A stretch of DNA of 28,442 bases from a virus: the IMG/VR virus record IMGVR_UViG_3300042868_006792, positions 1 to 28,442 of that record; one strand, given 5' to 3'. Below the pieces are notes generated by a model, which was not told where the DNA came from, did not search any database, and saw only the letters and a program-made list of their open reading frames with translations. Position numbers and translations under genes: made by a program. The first letter of the stretch is position 1, and each line of letters starts with the position of its first letter. Positions 16,886 to 26,437 of the stretch are shown piece by piece.

Positions 16886-18719
16886 AATTATCGTTTGTTG
16901 GTTCTGCAGCCCCGGAAAGAGTTGCGTAATTATGTAAACTACTTTCTATATAATTAGTTCCTTCAGGTATTATTCTGAAAATAAAATTACTATATGGATA
17001 ATGTTTTCCGTTTAGAAATGGATAATCAACACCATTACCACTATTATCTTTAAATCCGTAGGTATACAAATCTCTCCAAATAAAAGAATTATATGTGGTT
17101 GAGAAATATGAATAATCCGGAACATCCGCTATATTATTAACACTACCAGTTTCTATATAGTCAGAATAATCTCTAATTTTCATTTTGTTGTGTGGTTGAT
17201 AATAATAACCCATTAAATTTTGAGAATTACCTCCAATAGGAAAAACAATAGGATTAAATGTAAATTTATGTGAAATTTCACTAATCATTCTTTCTTTCTG
17301 CTCATAGTCATTCCATTCATAAATTCCACCATCAACAACATCACCTTCTTTTAACGAATTTACATAAGTAAAAGTAATTGGTTGACCACCAGGTCCTAAT
17401 CCACTACCTGGTATTGTCTGATAAGTTCCTAAAGAATATGGTTGATTATTTTCATTAACAAAATTGGATGTTGAATTATTTAATCTCCACCAAGTACTAG
17501 GAAAACCAAGAGAATTTAGTGGTAAATTAAACTCATAACCTTGTTTTAACCCAACATATTGATTGGTATTCGCATTTTTTACTCCAAACGTTAACCCAAA
17601 ATAACCTTTCCATAATGTTGTTATATATAATTCAGTTATTGGTCTTTTTTGATTATCCCTCAATGGGTTAACATCAATATCTTTATTAAACGATAAGCTA
17701 TATGATTGAGCTCCTTCTTTAATTGAAACTCTTTTATTATTATTTGGGGTATAAACCGGACTTTCAAATTTCTTTTTTGACCCAAATATATTTTGTTCAA
17801 ACCCCGCATTAACCATAACCGCATCATTAACATTTGTTAATAATTTATGTTGTAACACATAATATTTTGATGTAGTATCATTAGGATTCTCATAATTAAT
17901 TATTCGTTTAAAAGTTCCATTTATACCTGACACAAATTTTGTTGATGGATATCCAATATCATAAATGTTAAAAATATATTCTTCCGTTCCCGGCATACCA
18001 TCACCTAACTCAAACACCTGAAATGTTTCATTTGTGGTTACCACCCCATTAACAACTATTTTAATTTTTGCAAATTCACTAATAGATAACCCGTGCTTAA
18101 CCGGACACACAAATCTCACAACTTTATTACCATTAATAAATGTATCCGTTCTTTTAATTACAAACGGAATACCATCAGAAATAGTCCATTGAACAGCTTG
18201 TGAATTAGACCCATCGTAATACTCCAAAATTTTATTATACGAATTCTTATAAGGATAACTTACAAAAAAATTCCAATTGTAAGTTGATGCACTTCTTGAT
18301 ACAAAATTTATATGATTATTTGGTGGTTGAGTATACCCACTAACATTGTAATCACTACGAACAAAATCAAACTCGTGGTATTGAGGAAATCCTTGCCAGT
18401 TAACATTTGCCGAACCTACATTACATTGTTGTAGCAATGAGGCATTTTCATTAATATAGTATAAATTATTTTCTAATGGTGTATATGGTGTTGACCCTGT
18501 ATACGCATTTTCATATAATAATTGAAATTTACAAACGGGTCTAAACGTTGTCGATTTTTGCCTCTCATCATTAAATAATTGAGCAAGATTAACATCAACA
18601 CTTCTATCAAATTCTAATAAATTCTTTGAATTTTGAACTAAAGGGGTTGGTATAGATAAATCGGTATTGGTTGACGTTTTGTATCTTAATGAACCTAAAA
18701 CAATTCTAATATTATCCAT
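16878..18719 (-). CDS. Phage tail structural protein of unknown function (613 aa)
   Basis: This is a Tyr/Asn/Phe-rich protein without recognised domains. Its start, 'MDNIRIVLGSLRY', is followed by mixed beta segments. There are no Cys clusters, signal peptide or membrane helices. Residues ~355-400 ('NPLRDNQKRPITELYITTLWKGYFGLTFG') look well folded and charged compared with the rest. Its stop overlaps the GTG start of the next gene by 8 nt, and it starts 1 nt after the stop of the 1752-aa gene. It belongs to the same baseplate/tail operon; its place in the structure cannot be told from the sequence. Confidence 0.66.
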   Translation of the reverse strand: MDNIRIVLGSLRYKTSTNTDLSIPTPLVQNSKNLLEFDRSVDVNLAQLFNDERQKSTTFRPVCKFQLLYENAYTGSTPYTPLENNLYYINENASLLQQCNVGSANVNWQGFPQYHEFDFVRSDYNVSGYTQPPNNHINFVSRSASTYNWNFFVSYPYKNSYNKILEYYDGSNSQAVQWTISDGIPFVIKRTDTFINGNKVVRFVCPVKHGLSISEFAKIKIVVNGVVTTNETFQVFELGDGMPGTEEYIFNIYDIGYPSTKFVSGINGTFKRIINYENPNDTTSKYYVLQHKLLTNVNDAVMVNAGFEQNIFGSKKKFESPVYTPNNNKRVSIKEGAQSYSLSFNKDIDVNPLRDNQKRPITELYITTLWKGYFGLTFGVKNANTNQYVGLKQGYEFNLPLNSLGFPSTWWRLNNSTSNFVNENNQPYSLGTYQTIPGSGLGPGGQPITFTYVNSLKEGDVVDGGIYEWNDYEQKERMISEISHKFTFNPIVFPIGGNSQNLMGYYYQPHNKMKIRDYSDYIETGSVNNIADVPDYSYFSTTYNSFIWRDLYTYGFKDNSGNGVDYPFLNGKHYPYSNFIFRIIPEGTNYIESSLHNYATLSGAAEPTNDNCE

Positions 18720-18720
18720 T

Positions 18721-21700
18721 TTAATTTATTACATTATTTGTGTTTATCCATTTAAGTCTAAATCTATCAAATGCTGATGCTCCTCGTCTTAAACCAAAAT
18801 AAAAGTGGAATGGGGCTCCCGTAGTAACTAACTGTGCATCTGGTGGATTTTTCTCCCAATCAAGTTTACTTGCACTTAATTCAATATGAGGAACGGGTAG
18901 AAGCACATTTTTAACCGCATATATATATCCTTTATAATATTGATTTTCATTAGTATTATCAGTTCTAAAATATCTAGAATTTTGATTTAATCTATCTAAT
19001 GACTGATATTTGTGAGAGAATACTTTATTACCATCAAACGTAAAATCCCAATTATTTGATTGTAACCCAAATATATAATTAGTATCCTTTATATACCATT
19101 GTGATAAAGGAACTCTTTGAGAATACACAGGAAAGTTATTAAACGTACAATTACCTACCGATGTACCTGAAGGATTTATAATAGTTCTTTTTGGTGTAAT
19201 ATAATCCCTTAATTGAGTATCAGATGAAAAGAAAATACCTAAAACATTATTACAATCAAAGAAAATTGGGTTTTGTTGACCCGGAGGGTTATCCGGATAA
19301 TTTGATGATAAGAATGGTGCCACACCTAACTCTGAATTAATCGATATTAATTGAGCATAATCAGCATCAATCATTAATTTAGTACCACCAACACCATCAT
19401 TTGCTCTATTATTAGAAAAATAAGCTAATATATTTAGAGACCCTAATAATGATTTTAGAAAAGTTTGGTCCATAAATCTACTAACAATAAATAAATTAAG
19501 TATATCATCAACAGTCCCAAATGATGACGAATCTAATCTGTTCGCAACATACCCATCATAATCATCCGACATAACCAATTCCTGTAAGTAATCCGCTCTA
19601 GGACCTAAATCCATTATTGTTGTTGGGAAACCCATATTATCTCTTGAAATCTGTTCAAACTCATTTGTTGTTGTATTATAAGGTGTTGCTCTATAATAAA
19701 AGTTTTTGGTTTGATTATGATATATTAAAACACCATCCGCTTGACCAAGAACATTTATCCCAACACCACAAAATTTAAATCTTGGTTGATTTGGTGTCGC
19801 GCTAGTTGGCGAAGTATACGCACCAATTTCATTTTTAAATGGAAACGCATATAACGTACCATTAACCCAATTATTAACAAATCGATGTGAGAACACGTTT
19901 CTACAAGCACCAAGCATAACCATATTTCGAGCAATCCACTCAAACATTAATAACCAATCATTACCTAACGATAAAAAGATTGTTGTAATAAATCTATAAC
20001 AACCAAATTCAAAAATAGTTTCTCCTAAATATTCTTGACAAGAATGTCCAGCAATATTTATTGTACCATTACTACAACCATAACATTCCAAATTAACTGA
20101 ACCATTACAAGTAAAGGAATCAAAAACTCTATTAATTGCTGGCGAACCCACTAAGTCTGCATAGGTATACTGTAAATCACCAGACCCCGCACTTGCGGAA
20201 CTACCTTGACTACTACTTATATCTAAAACACCATCTTCAGGTATCAAATATATTTGAAAATTAAAATTTTTCTGTAATACCATAGCATTACAACAATATT
20301 CTTCAACATTTGTTGAGGTCGGTAGTCTATCACCTCTCATAACAGTTTTATAACCTCCATTAGGATTATCACTTGGATTTAAATTACCTAAAGAAAAGTT
20401 TATTGTGTTACCCGTCGTATTATATATTCTTGAATAATAATTAGATGTTATTTTAAACGCATTTGGGTCAGTACCAGAGACATTGTATATTGTTGTTGGT
20501 TCTTGTTGCCCCGCATTTCTAAGGTCTAAATTAGTATACATAATAGGACCTCCCTCAACAATTTCATTTGGAAAATAACCTTGATTAACCCCTGTATTTG
20601 CACTGTAAGTAAATTGAGGTAATAAATAATTAACCGCATTTTGAGTATTAGGATAAATTCTCCAACTAAATCTATTTTGAGTACTAACACGTAATCCCAA
20701 TGTCACATCGGCGGTTGCAACGGCAGTATTAAGAGTTGTAACATTTGCAACACTACCACCACATTGTGGTCTAAAAAATGCCGTCATAACAGTTTTATCC
20801 ATATATGAATAATAACTTATTAAATTGGAACTAAACCCAGAATACTTAGATACTAACAACCCATTTGGGTCTATTTGAGGTTGACCAAATTCATATGTTG
20901 TTACGAGTCCTCGTATTTCAGTAATTTGAGGTCTATAACTAAACGAATTAAAATAAAGATTTTGATTAGAATATGTATCCGTAGATATATTACTATTACT
21001 TAAATGACTACTTAAATGACTAACATTTAAAAACCTACCCTGAATAGGTATATTCATATGATAATAACCTGTTATTGTTTTACTACTTTCATTAGTAAAA
21101 CCAAACAATCTACCTAACCCATATGAAATAGGTACTTTAGGCGTATAAGGGTCGACACCTCTATTTAAAATTAAAACACAAATACTTTGATGGTCGTCAA
21201 CATAATTTAAACCTAAAAGGTTTTCATTATTATAATTATTAATAACTCCTGTTACTTCTTCTTGTCCAATAAATGTTGTATTATTAATGTAACGATTGTT
21301 TAGAGAATCAGACCCTAATAGAGTACTACATTGACCACTAAATTGACTATAAGTCATACCGGTTATAACTTGATAATATTCTACGTCAGTAGGGAACTTA
21401 TGATAATTATTTGTTGTGTCCGCAGTTATATTTATATTATATGTTACAGGTGTAGATACATTACCGGTACCATCTAATTTAGCATAATATACTTTTATTT
21501 GAGTTAGACCTGTATATGTTGTACCGGTAATTGCGTTATTCCCATATTCATTTAAAACTCCACGAGTAAGATTAACATCTTTACTTAACGATGGGTTTTG
21601 GAAGGCAATTAATTGTCCCGGAACTAAATTTTGTATGGTAGACTTATCACATAATATTACGGTTGTATTATCGTAATGGAATTGATTGGGAGCGGTATTT

Positions 21701-23979
21701 CCCGTTGGGTTATATTTAACAGTAACCCTATTAACACCACCACCTGGATTTGTTGTTCCACCATTAAAATATTTAGATTTAACATTAAACAAGTTAATTC
21801 TATCCGCAACCGGAATACTTGTCGTATAAATATATCTACGAATATTATCATCACTTGTATCGGTATGAGCCAAATAAGGCGCCCCAATATTATTTGACGC
21901 ATACTGTAAATCATATATAATCCCCGTTAATTGTTGTTTGTAAACTTGAGCACGAGTAGTTAAAAACCCATTAGGGTTTGTTGGTGATATTGCCGGTATA
22001 TCAAATGCCGTTGAACTAAACAATGGTAATATACCTGGACTTAAACTTATTGATGTAACATCTGTATTTGAAACAATACTCGAACAAGGAACCGCCGCAT
22101 TACCTGTATTTTGTGTTGTCGCACCAACACCCTCACCGATATCCTCACTTGTGCTTGAATCCGGACTACAAGAACATAGTTCACAATCAGGATAAGTTAA
22201 AATAGGTACTTTAACACCCGATAAATCTATCTTAAATAATAATACAATTATATAAATAATAAACGCGGCTAATAAAGCATATGTAACTGCCGCTATAGCA
22301 AGACCTACACTAAATGTTGCACCAAAACCGACAGCAAATGCCCCTATCCCGGTTTGTATTCCAAGAGCTATATAATAAAGTGCCAAAACAGGTAAAAACG
22401 CAACTCTTAAAATCCAAATTACAAAATATAATATGTGTAGTAAAAGTATTAACGCAAAAAACACCGGAGTTAAAATTATACTAAAAAACATAAAAATGAT
22501 ATATAAAATATCAAATCTAAAATTACCATCATTTGTTGGAAATCTGTTATTGAGTCCTGAACAATTGTCATCTAATATATTTTTAACACCAATATATCTC
22601 TCAATCCCACTACCTTCTTTTCTACCTGAAATAAATTGAGAAACAGTATAAACTTTATTATATTGCATTAAATAAAATTTATCCTCACAATTAATCGCTT
22701 CTTGTACTATTTTTTGAGCCAAAATATTGTCGGATGTTGTACCTGTACGTGCATAATCATTCCAATCAACACTAAACGCGTAAGATTGTTGTTGATTATT
22801 ACCTTTATATTCTTTAATATTTGGAATTAAAAAATACCCTCGTTTTGTCGTTTCACTTAATGAAGGTGATTGAGACCACTTAACTTTAAATCTATACTTA
22901 GACTTAGTTGGTATCCCAACTTCCGGGTCATTAGATAATACTTGTTCCCCAAATTCATTAGTTGTATAATAATCTAAATTCATTGGCACATCAATTAACC
23001 AAGTACCGTTTTCATCAATAACTTTACCACCATTTTCTAAACTAAAATTTTCTAAAATTGGTCGTCCGTTTGAATCTTGTAATATTGTTTGTCTAATCGC
23101 CAATATGTCACCAGGACCTACAGTTAAATTACATAAATGACCTGAATTACTTGGTGGTCTACATCCTGTCGATAGAGAACTACTATTTGGACCTGAAATT
23201 ATTGACCCCATAAAAACTGCGGTTGGTCTAATATCTACATTAGCCTCACTAGTCAAATCAAAATCTGTTCTTGTGATACCTAAATTACAAATTTCAGGTT
23301 GACCCCATAGCGGTTCTACCTCAATAGATTTACTAAGATTAATAATTTGAGGTAATTCACGTAAATTATTTGATGACCTAAAATTAGTCCCCGAAACTTG
23401 AGCCTCAGTTGCAATCCCCATTCTAATTAAATCTTGAGGTGATAAAGAAAATTCACCAATATCAGACAAGTCAACGTCCATTACAATAGTATGAGACCCT
23501 GCCGGAACCCCAAATATCATATAATCACCACTCTCATTGGTAATTGCATTATATTTGTAATATTTGTCGTAAACTTCAATTAGTGTTGGGTCTGTTAAAA
23601 CATCTTTTCTAGTAAAGAACGTTCCTGTTGGGACGTGAGCACTATATGATTTAACATAAGGAAGTAAATTATATCGATATCCTTCGTCATTATTGTCTAA
23701 TAATGATTTATACGGATATAATTCAGATATAATAGGATTTTTTTGGTCAACACTATCTATAGGAATAAAGATAGAAACCTTAGCGTTTGGGATACCAAAA
23801 CCATTATTAACACTAACACGTCCAACAATAACTCCATAATCGGAGCATTGTCTTGTGTAGATATCACTTTGTAATATTTTTAAGGAGAGAATTTCTAAAT
23901 GCTCGAATTCTTGTTCAATTAATACTTTCAAAGAAGTATCGACACCGACCTTCGTTCTTACTCTATATGACTTTGACAT
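18721..23979 (-). CDS. Giant tail/baseplate protein with carboxypeptidase-regulatory-like domain and internal membrane segments (1752 aa)
   Basis: Residues ~48-172 read 'VIVGRVSVNNGFGIPNAKVSIFIP', later 'ITNESGDYMIFGVPAGSHTIVMDVDL'. This is the 'G.V....G.P...V......T...G.Y.F..VP.G.Y.' pattern of carboxypeptidase-regulatory (transthyretin-like) beta domains. Residues ~487-583 are almost uninterruptedly hydrophobic ('YIIFMFFSIILTPVFFALIL', 'LPVLALYYIALG', 'AAFIIYIIVLLF'), enough for about four membrane helices, followed by a Cys cluster 'CELCSC'. The remaining ~1150 residues are Asn/Thr/Tyr-rich tail-type sequence. It follows the gp6-like gene after a 72-nt gap holding a hairpin and a bipartite motif, the largest gap in the window. 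In T4 the large wedge protein gp7 has a similar neighbourhood, but no homology is claimed. Confidence 0.75.
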   Translation of the reverse strand: MSKSYRVRTKVGVDTSLKVLIEQEFEHLEILSLKILQSDIYTRQCSDYGVIVGRVSVNNGFGIPNAKVSIFIPIDSVDQKNPIISELYPYKSLLDNNDEGYRYNLLPYVKSYSAHVPTGTFFTRKDVLTDPTLIEVYDKYYKYNAITNESGDYMIFGVPAGSHTIVMDVDLSDIGEFSLSPQDLIRMGIATEAQVSGTNFRSSNNLRELPQIINLSKSIEVEPLWGQPEICNLGITRTDFDLTSEANVDIRPTAVFMGSIISGPNSSSLSTGCRPPSNSGHLCNLTVGPGDILAIRQTILQDSNGRPILENFSLENGGKVIDENGTWLIDVPMNLDYYTTNEFGEQVLSNDPEVGIPTKSKYRFKVKWSQSPSLSETTKRGYFLIPNIKEYKGNNQQQSYAFSVDWNDYARTGTTSDNILAQKIVQEAINCEDKFYLMQYNKVYTVSQFISGRKEGSGIERYIGVKNILDDNCSGLNNRFPTNDGNFRFDILYIIFMFFSIILTPVFFALILLLHILYFVIWILRVAFLPVLALYYIALGIQTGIGAFAVGFGATFSVGLAIAAVTYALLAAFIIYIIVLLFKIDLSGVKVPILTYPDCELCSCSPDSSTSEDIGEGVGATTQNTGNAAVPCSSIVSNTDVTSISLSPGILPLFSSTAFDIPAISPTNPNGFLTTRAQVYKQQLTGIIYDLQYASNNIGAPYLAHTDTSDDNIRRYIYTTSIPVADRINLFNVKSKYFNGGTTNPGGGVNRVTVKYNPTGNTAPNQFHYDNTTVILCDKSTIQNLVPGQLIAFQNPSLSKDVNLTRGVLNEYGNNAITGTTYTGLTQIKVYYAKLDGTGNVSTPVTYNINITADTTNNYHKFPTDVEYYQVITGMTYSQFSGQCSTLLGSDSLNNRYINNTTFIGQEEVTGVINNYNNENLLGLNYVDDHQSICVLILNRGVDPYTPKVPISYGLGRLFGFTNESSKTITGYYHMNIPIQGRFLNVSHLSSHLSNSNISTDTYSNQNLYFNSFSYRPQITEIRGLVTTYEFGQPQIDPNGLLVSKYSGFSSNLISYYSYMDKTVMTAFFRPQCGGSVANVTTLNTAVATADVTLGLRVSTQNRFSWRIYPNTQNAVNYLLPQFTYSANTGVNQGYFPNEIVEGGPIMYTNLDLRNAGQQEPTTIYNVSGTDPNAFKITSNYYSRIYNTTGNTINFSLGNLNPSDNPNGGYKTVMRGDRLPTSTNVEEYCCNAMVLQKNFNFQIYLIPEDGVLDISSSQGSSASAGSGDLQYTYADLVGSPAINRVFDSFTCNGSVNLECYGCSNGTINIAGHSCQEYLGETIFEFGCYRFITTIFLSLGNDWLLMFEWIARNMVMLGACRNVFSHRFVNNWVNGTLYAFPFKNEIGAYTSPTSATPNQPRFKFCGVGINVLGQADGVLIYHNQTKNFYYRATPYNTTTNEFEQISRDNMGFPTTIMDLGPRADYLQELVMSDDYDGYVANRLDSSSFGTVDDILNLFIVSRFMDQTFLKSLLGSLNILAYFSNNRANDGVGGTKLMIDADYAQLISINSELGVAPFLSSNYPDNPPGQQNPIFFDCNNVLGIFFSSDTQLRDYITPKRTIINPSGTSVGNCTFNNFPVYSQRVPLSQWYIKDTNYIFGLQSNNWDFTFDGNKVFSHKYQSLDRLNQNSRYFRTDNTNENQYYKGYIYAVKNVLLPVPHIELSASKLDWEKNPPDAQLVTTGAPFHFYFGLRRGASAFDRFRLKWINTNNVIN

Positions 23980-23980
23980 T

Positions 23981-24007
23981 TTTTATCTTTTTAAATAAAT
24001 AGTTTAT
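23981..24007 (-). promoter_or_regulatory. Bipartite upstream element before the 1752-aa gene
   Basis: On the minus strand ATAAACTAT (24007-23999), 10 nt, AGATAAAA (23988-23981), then one base to the ATG at 23979. It is identical in both words and in spacer length to 10837-10811. Confidence 0.45.
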
Positions 24008-24027
24008 ACACTATTTTTAAAAGATAA
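23983..24027 (-). promoter_or_regulatory. Imperfect hairpin in the 72-nt leader of the 1752-aa gene
   Basis: TTATCTTTT (23983-23991) pairs with AAAAGATAA (24019-24027), and AAATAGT (23997-24003) pairs with ACTATTT (24010-24016), around a 6-nt loop with a small internal bulge. The foot of the stem lies 3 nt from the ATG, so folding could hide the start. It is AT-only apart from two G-C pairs, so stability is low. A weak terminator for the gp6-like gene is the other reading. Confidence 0.45.
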
Positions 24028-24051
24028 TTCATTATTATTAAAAATAAATTA

Positions 24052-25890
24052 TTATGAAAAGTTAACAGTTTTTAAATTTTTAACTCTAATATTAATATCT
24101 TTGTTTGGATATTTAATTTGATAAGTTTGATTTGGTTGAGCAAAAATCGTATCATCAATTAATTCAATTTGTTTTGTTGCACTATCAATATATCTTTGAG
24201 ATGTTTGAGATGATGAATATTGTCCCCCTACTTGATTGAATACTTGAATATCCGATAATGAAATTACCCCATTTTCACTTTGTATTAATCTTCTTAATTC
24301 GGATATATTAACATTTTCACCCATTTGTCTATTAAGAGGGTCAAAATACTCAGAAACAATTGTGATTATTTGAGAAATAACGGTTCCTTGATTTTGTGTA
24401 TTATCTAAAACAACATCAATATTAAAACTTAAATCAATAACATTCGCACTTTGTATTGACACATAGTCATTTATCATACGATAATTTGATAAATAATTTG
24501 CAACATTATTTTTCAGAGTGTTTGAAATAACTTCGGTTAATCTACCGGTTTCATCATACGATAACATTTGAACTATTATCTTATTATTATTTTCAGTTAT
24601 TGAAACTTTTGCTGGTGCCCCAAATTGTGATGGCATTGTTCTAATTAACGATTCATAATCATTTACCGTAACCGCTCTTTTTTGTGATGAAAAATTATAA
24701 GCAACTAAATTTCTAACTTCTTCAGTTGTTGGGAAACTTGCTCCACCAATTGCCGCAGTTACATTGGTACATCTTAATGAGTTAACCACACTTGTATTAA
24801 CACTATCTGAAGGACCATTAACAAAAAATGATACCGTTCCTATTTGTGTTATAGCATTTACACCAATATTACTACCAACACCACCACCAACTCTATATTG
24901 AACAAATAAAGTTGTATTTGATTTTAAAGAACTACCTAACGCTAAATTATTAGAATACTTATATAAATTTAATTGATACCCATCTCTCGCAAATTCTCTT
25001 AATTGTTCGTCCGCAGATTGTGAACCTCCCCCAAAAGTCATTTTTAAAAATCCTTCAGGTGTAAATTCTGTAATAAATTTAGTACTCGTTTGAATATACT
25101 TACCAACTTTAATTCCCGGTGCGTCCGATACTTTTGTAGGGTCTTCAACAAACACTCTATCTTCCGCTAACGCATCAACTTCATACCATCTATTATCTAA
25201 CCCTAAAAACTCTTGTACTGATGGAATATTTGTATATTGTGTACTATCTTTTAATAATACACTAGTTACCCCTAATACATTTTTATCAGGTAAAAATAAT
25301 TCATAAAAAGGTTTAACATCATTTGGTGTTATAACTTTTTTAAATACTTTTGTGGTTCCATTAACCACAGTTTCTCGTTTAGTGATTGTATAATTTAATA
25401 ATTTGTTATTAGAGTCAAAATTAGGTATTTTTAACCTATTAGGAAATCCCTCACCATTTATTGGTGAAGCAAAATCAATATCATAAACAGTTTCAAATGC
25501 TTGACCCGCACCATTAACCTGAGACCCTCTTCTTAGAATTCCACAATATCTCAAGTCTTCTTTATCCCCATATGCCGGAACTGTGATTGAAAAATCAACT
25601 AATGCAACAGATGGTCTCATACCCGGAACTTTTAATCCGTAGGTTTTTGCTATATTAAAAACTGATGACCTTTGTTGAGCATATTGAAGAACTGTCTCTT
25701 GAATACTTCTATCAATATTAAACTGTAAGTTGTCAGTTACCGCAGCATTTAAATCTAATAATACCGAAAAAACAGACGCATCGTTAAAGTTTTGAATAGT
25801 GTCCGGATAATAGGTTTTAGTAAAGTTAATTAACTCTGTTCTAATTGATTGGAAATCTCTTGTAGTATAGGAAATTTTTTTGTTTGCCAT
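24052..25890 (-). CDS. Baseplate wedge protein, T4 gp6 / P2 gpJ family
   Basis: At 612 aa it is close to T4 gp6 (660 aa). The N-terminus has the family's start: 'YTTRDFQSIRTELINFTKTYYPD', then 'DASVFSVLLDLNAAVTDNLQF', and 'QRSSVFNIAKTYGLKVPGMRPS', the helix that precedes the first beta domain in gp6/BaseplateJ proteins. Around residues 410-430, 'QKRAVTVNDYESLIRTMP' matches the conserved 'RAVT..DY..L' of the family. gp6 dimers link baseplate wedges into a ring in contractile tails. The gene follows the gp25-like stop by 4 nt, and gp25-gp6 adjacency is classic. This makes a contractile-tail (myovirus) virion the best reading. Confidence 0.92.
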   Translation of the reverse strand: MANKKISYTTRDFQSIRTELINFTKTYYPDTIQNFNDASVFSVLLDLNAAVTDNLQFNIDRSIQETVLQYAQQRSSVFNIAKTYGLKVPGMRPSVALVDFSITVPAYGDKEDLRYCGILRRGSQVNGAGQAFETVYDIDFASPINGEGFPNRLKIPNFDSNNKLLNYTITKRETVVNGTTKVFKKVITPNDVKPFYELFLPDKNVLGVTSVLLKDSTQYTNIPSVQEFLGLDNRWYEVDALAEDRVFVEDPTKVSDAPGIKVGKYIQTSTKFITEFTPEGFLKMTFGGGSQSADEQLREFARDGYQLNLYKYSNNLALGSSLKSNTTLFVQYRVGGGVGSNIGVNAITQIGTVSFFVNGPSDSVNTSVVNSLRCTNVTAAIGGASFPTTEEVRNLVAYNFSSQKRAVTVNDYESLIRTMPSQFGAPAKVSITENNNKIIVQMLSYDETGRLTEVISNTLKNNVANYLSNYRMINDYVSIQSANVIDLSFNIDVVLDNTQNQGTVISQIITIVSEYFDPLNRQMGENVNISELRRLIQSENGVISLSDIQVFNQVGGQYSSSQTSQRYIDSATKQIELIDDTIFAQPNQTYQIKYPNKDINIRVKNLKTVNFS

Positions 25891-25894
25891 AATT

Positions 25895-26353
25895 TTATAT
25901 ATTAATAATTACAAAGTCACTACTATTAAACACATCATTATTAATGATATAATCAATTTTAACTTTTGCAGTATGTTCATTATTTGAGATGTTAGGTACA
26001 CGAAATACTCTTTCATCGTTATCGTTTATATAACTACCTTTATCTTCGTCTGTATCTGAAGCCGCGGTAATTGAAATATTAGTTATTCTTATGCCCGGTA
26101 GATATACACCAGCTGCCTCTCTTATTTCCGTTTCTATTTCTGAAAAAGTAGGTCCGTCTAATGGTTCAAAGATAAATTCATATAACCTGGTACCAAAATC
26201 AGGTAAGTAATATCTACTACCTTTTTTTGATAATAAAAGGTGTATTAAATTAGACCTAATTTCTTGGTCACTATAATCTGATAAATCTAAATATTTCCCA
26301 TCATAAGAATCTCTGAAAGGAAAAGTTAACCCATATGTTGTTCCATCTGCCAT
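25895..26353 (-). CDS. Baseplate wedge protein, gp25 / gpW family
   Basis: This short protein (152 aa from ATG 26353) has the family core 'EIRSNLIHLLLSKKGSRYYLPDFGTRLYEFIFEP', followed by 'EIETEIREAA' and 'PGIRITNISI'. The 'KGSR...PDFG..L....FEP' element is diagnostic of the GPW_gp25 family, which nucleates baseplate wedges and sheath assembly. A TTG at 26398 would add 15 residues. I prefer the ATG because 'ADGTTYGLTFPFRDS' is a typical beginning and because ATATTTATA lies just before it, as at the 812-aa gene. The TTG lies only a few bases from the terminator of the upstream nrdA. The gp6-like gene follows 4 nt later. Confidence 0.92.
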   Translation of the reverse strand: MADGTTYGLTFPFRDSYDGKYLDLSDYSDQEIRSNLIHLLLSKKGSRYYLPDFGTRLYEFIFEPLDGPTFSEIETEIREAAGVYLPGIRITNISITAASDTDEDKGSYINDNDERVFRVPNISNNEHTAKVKIDYIINNDVFNSSDFVIINI

Positions 26354-26404
26354 AACTATAAATATAGTGTCGTCATTATTTTTTATAAATACCCCCAAAA
26401 TAAA

Positions 26405-26428
26405 AAATCACGACCTAAGTCGTGATTT
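26405..26428 (-). terminator. Intrinsic terminator of the ribonucleotide reductase gene
   Basis: A perfect 10-bp stem (26405-26414 with 26419-26428) around a 4-nt loop. On the minus strand it is followed by a T-rich run. It lies 9 nt after the nrdA-like stop. It separates nucleotide metabolism from the baseplate genes, so these need a promoter nearby or read-through. Confidence 0.88.
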
Positions 26429-26437
26429 ATATTCTTT

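Noticed and set aside
21657-21914. Open frames inside the 1752-aa gene on both strands
   Set aside because: Shadows of the large gene; no start context and no recognisable protein.
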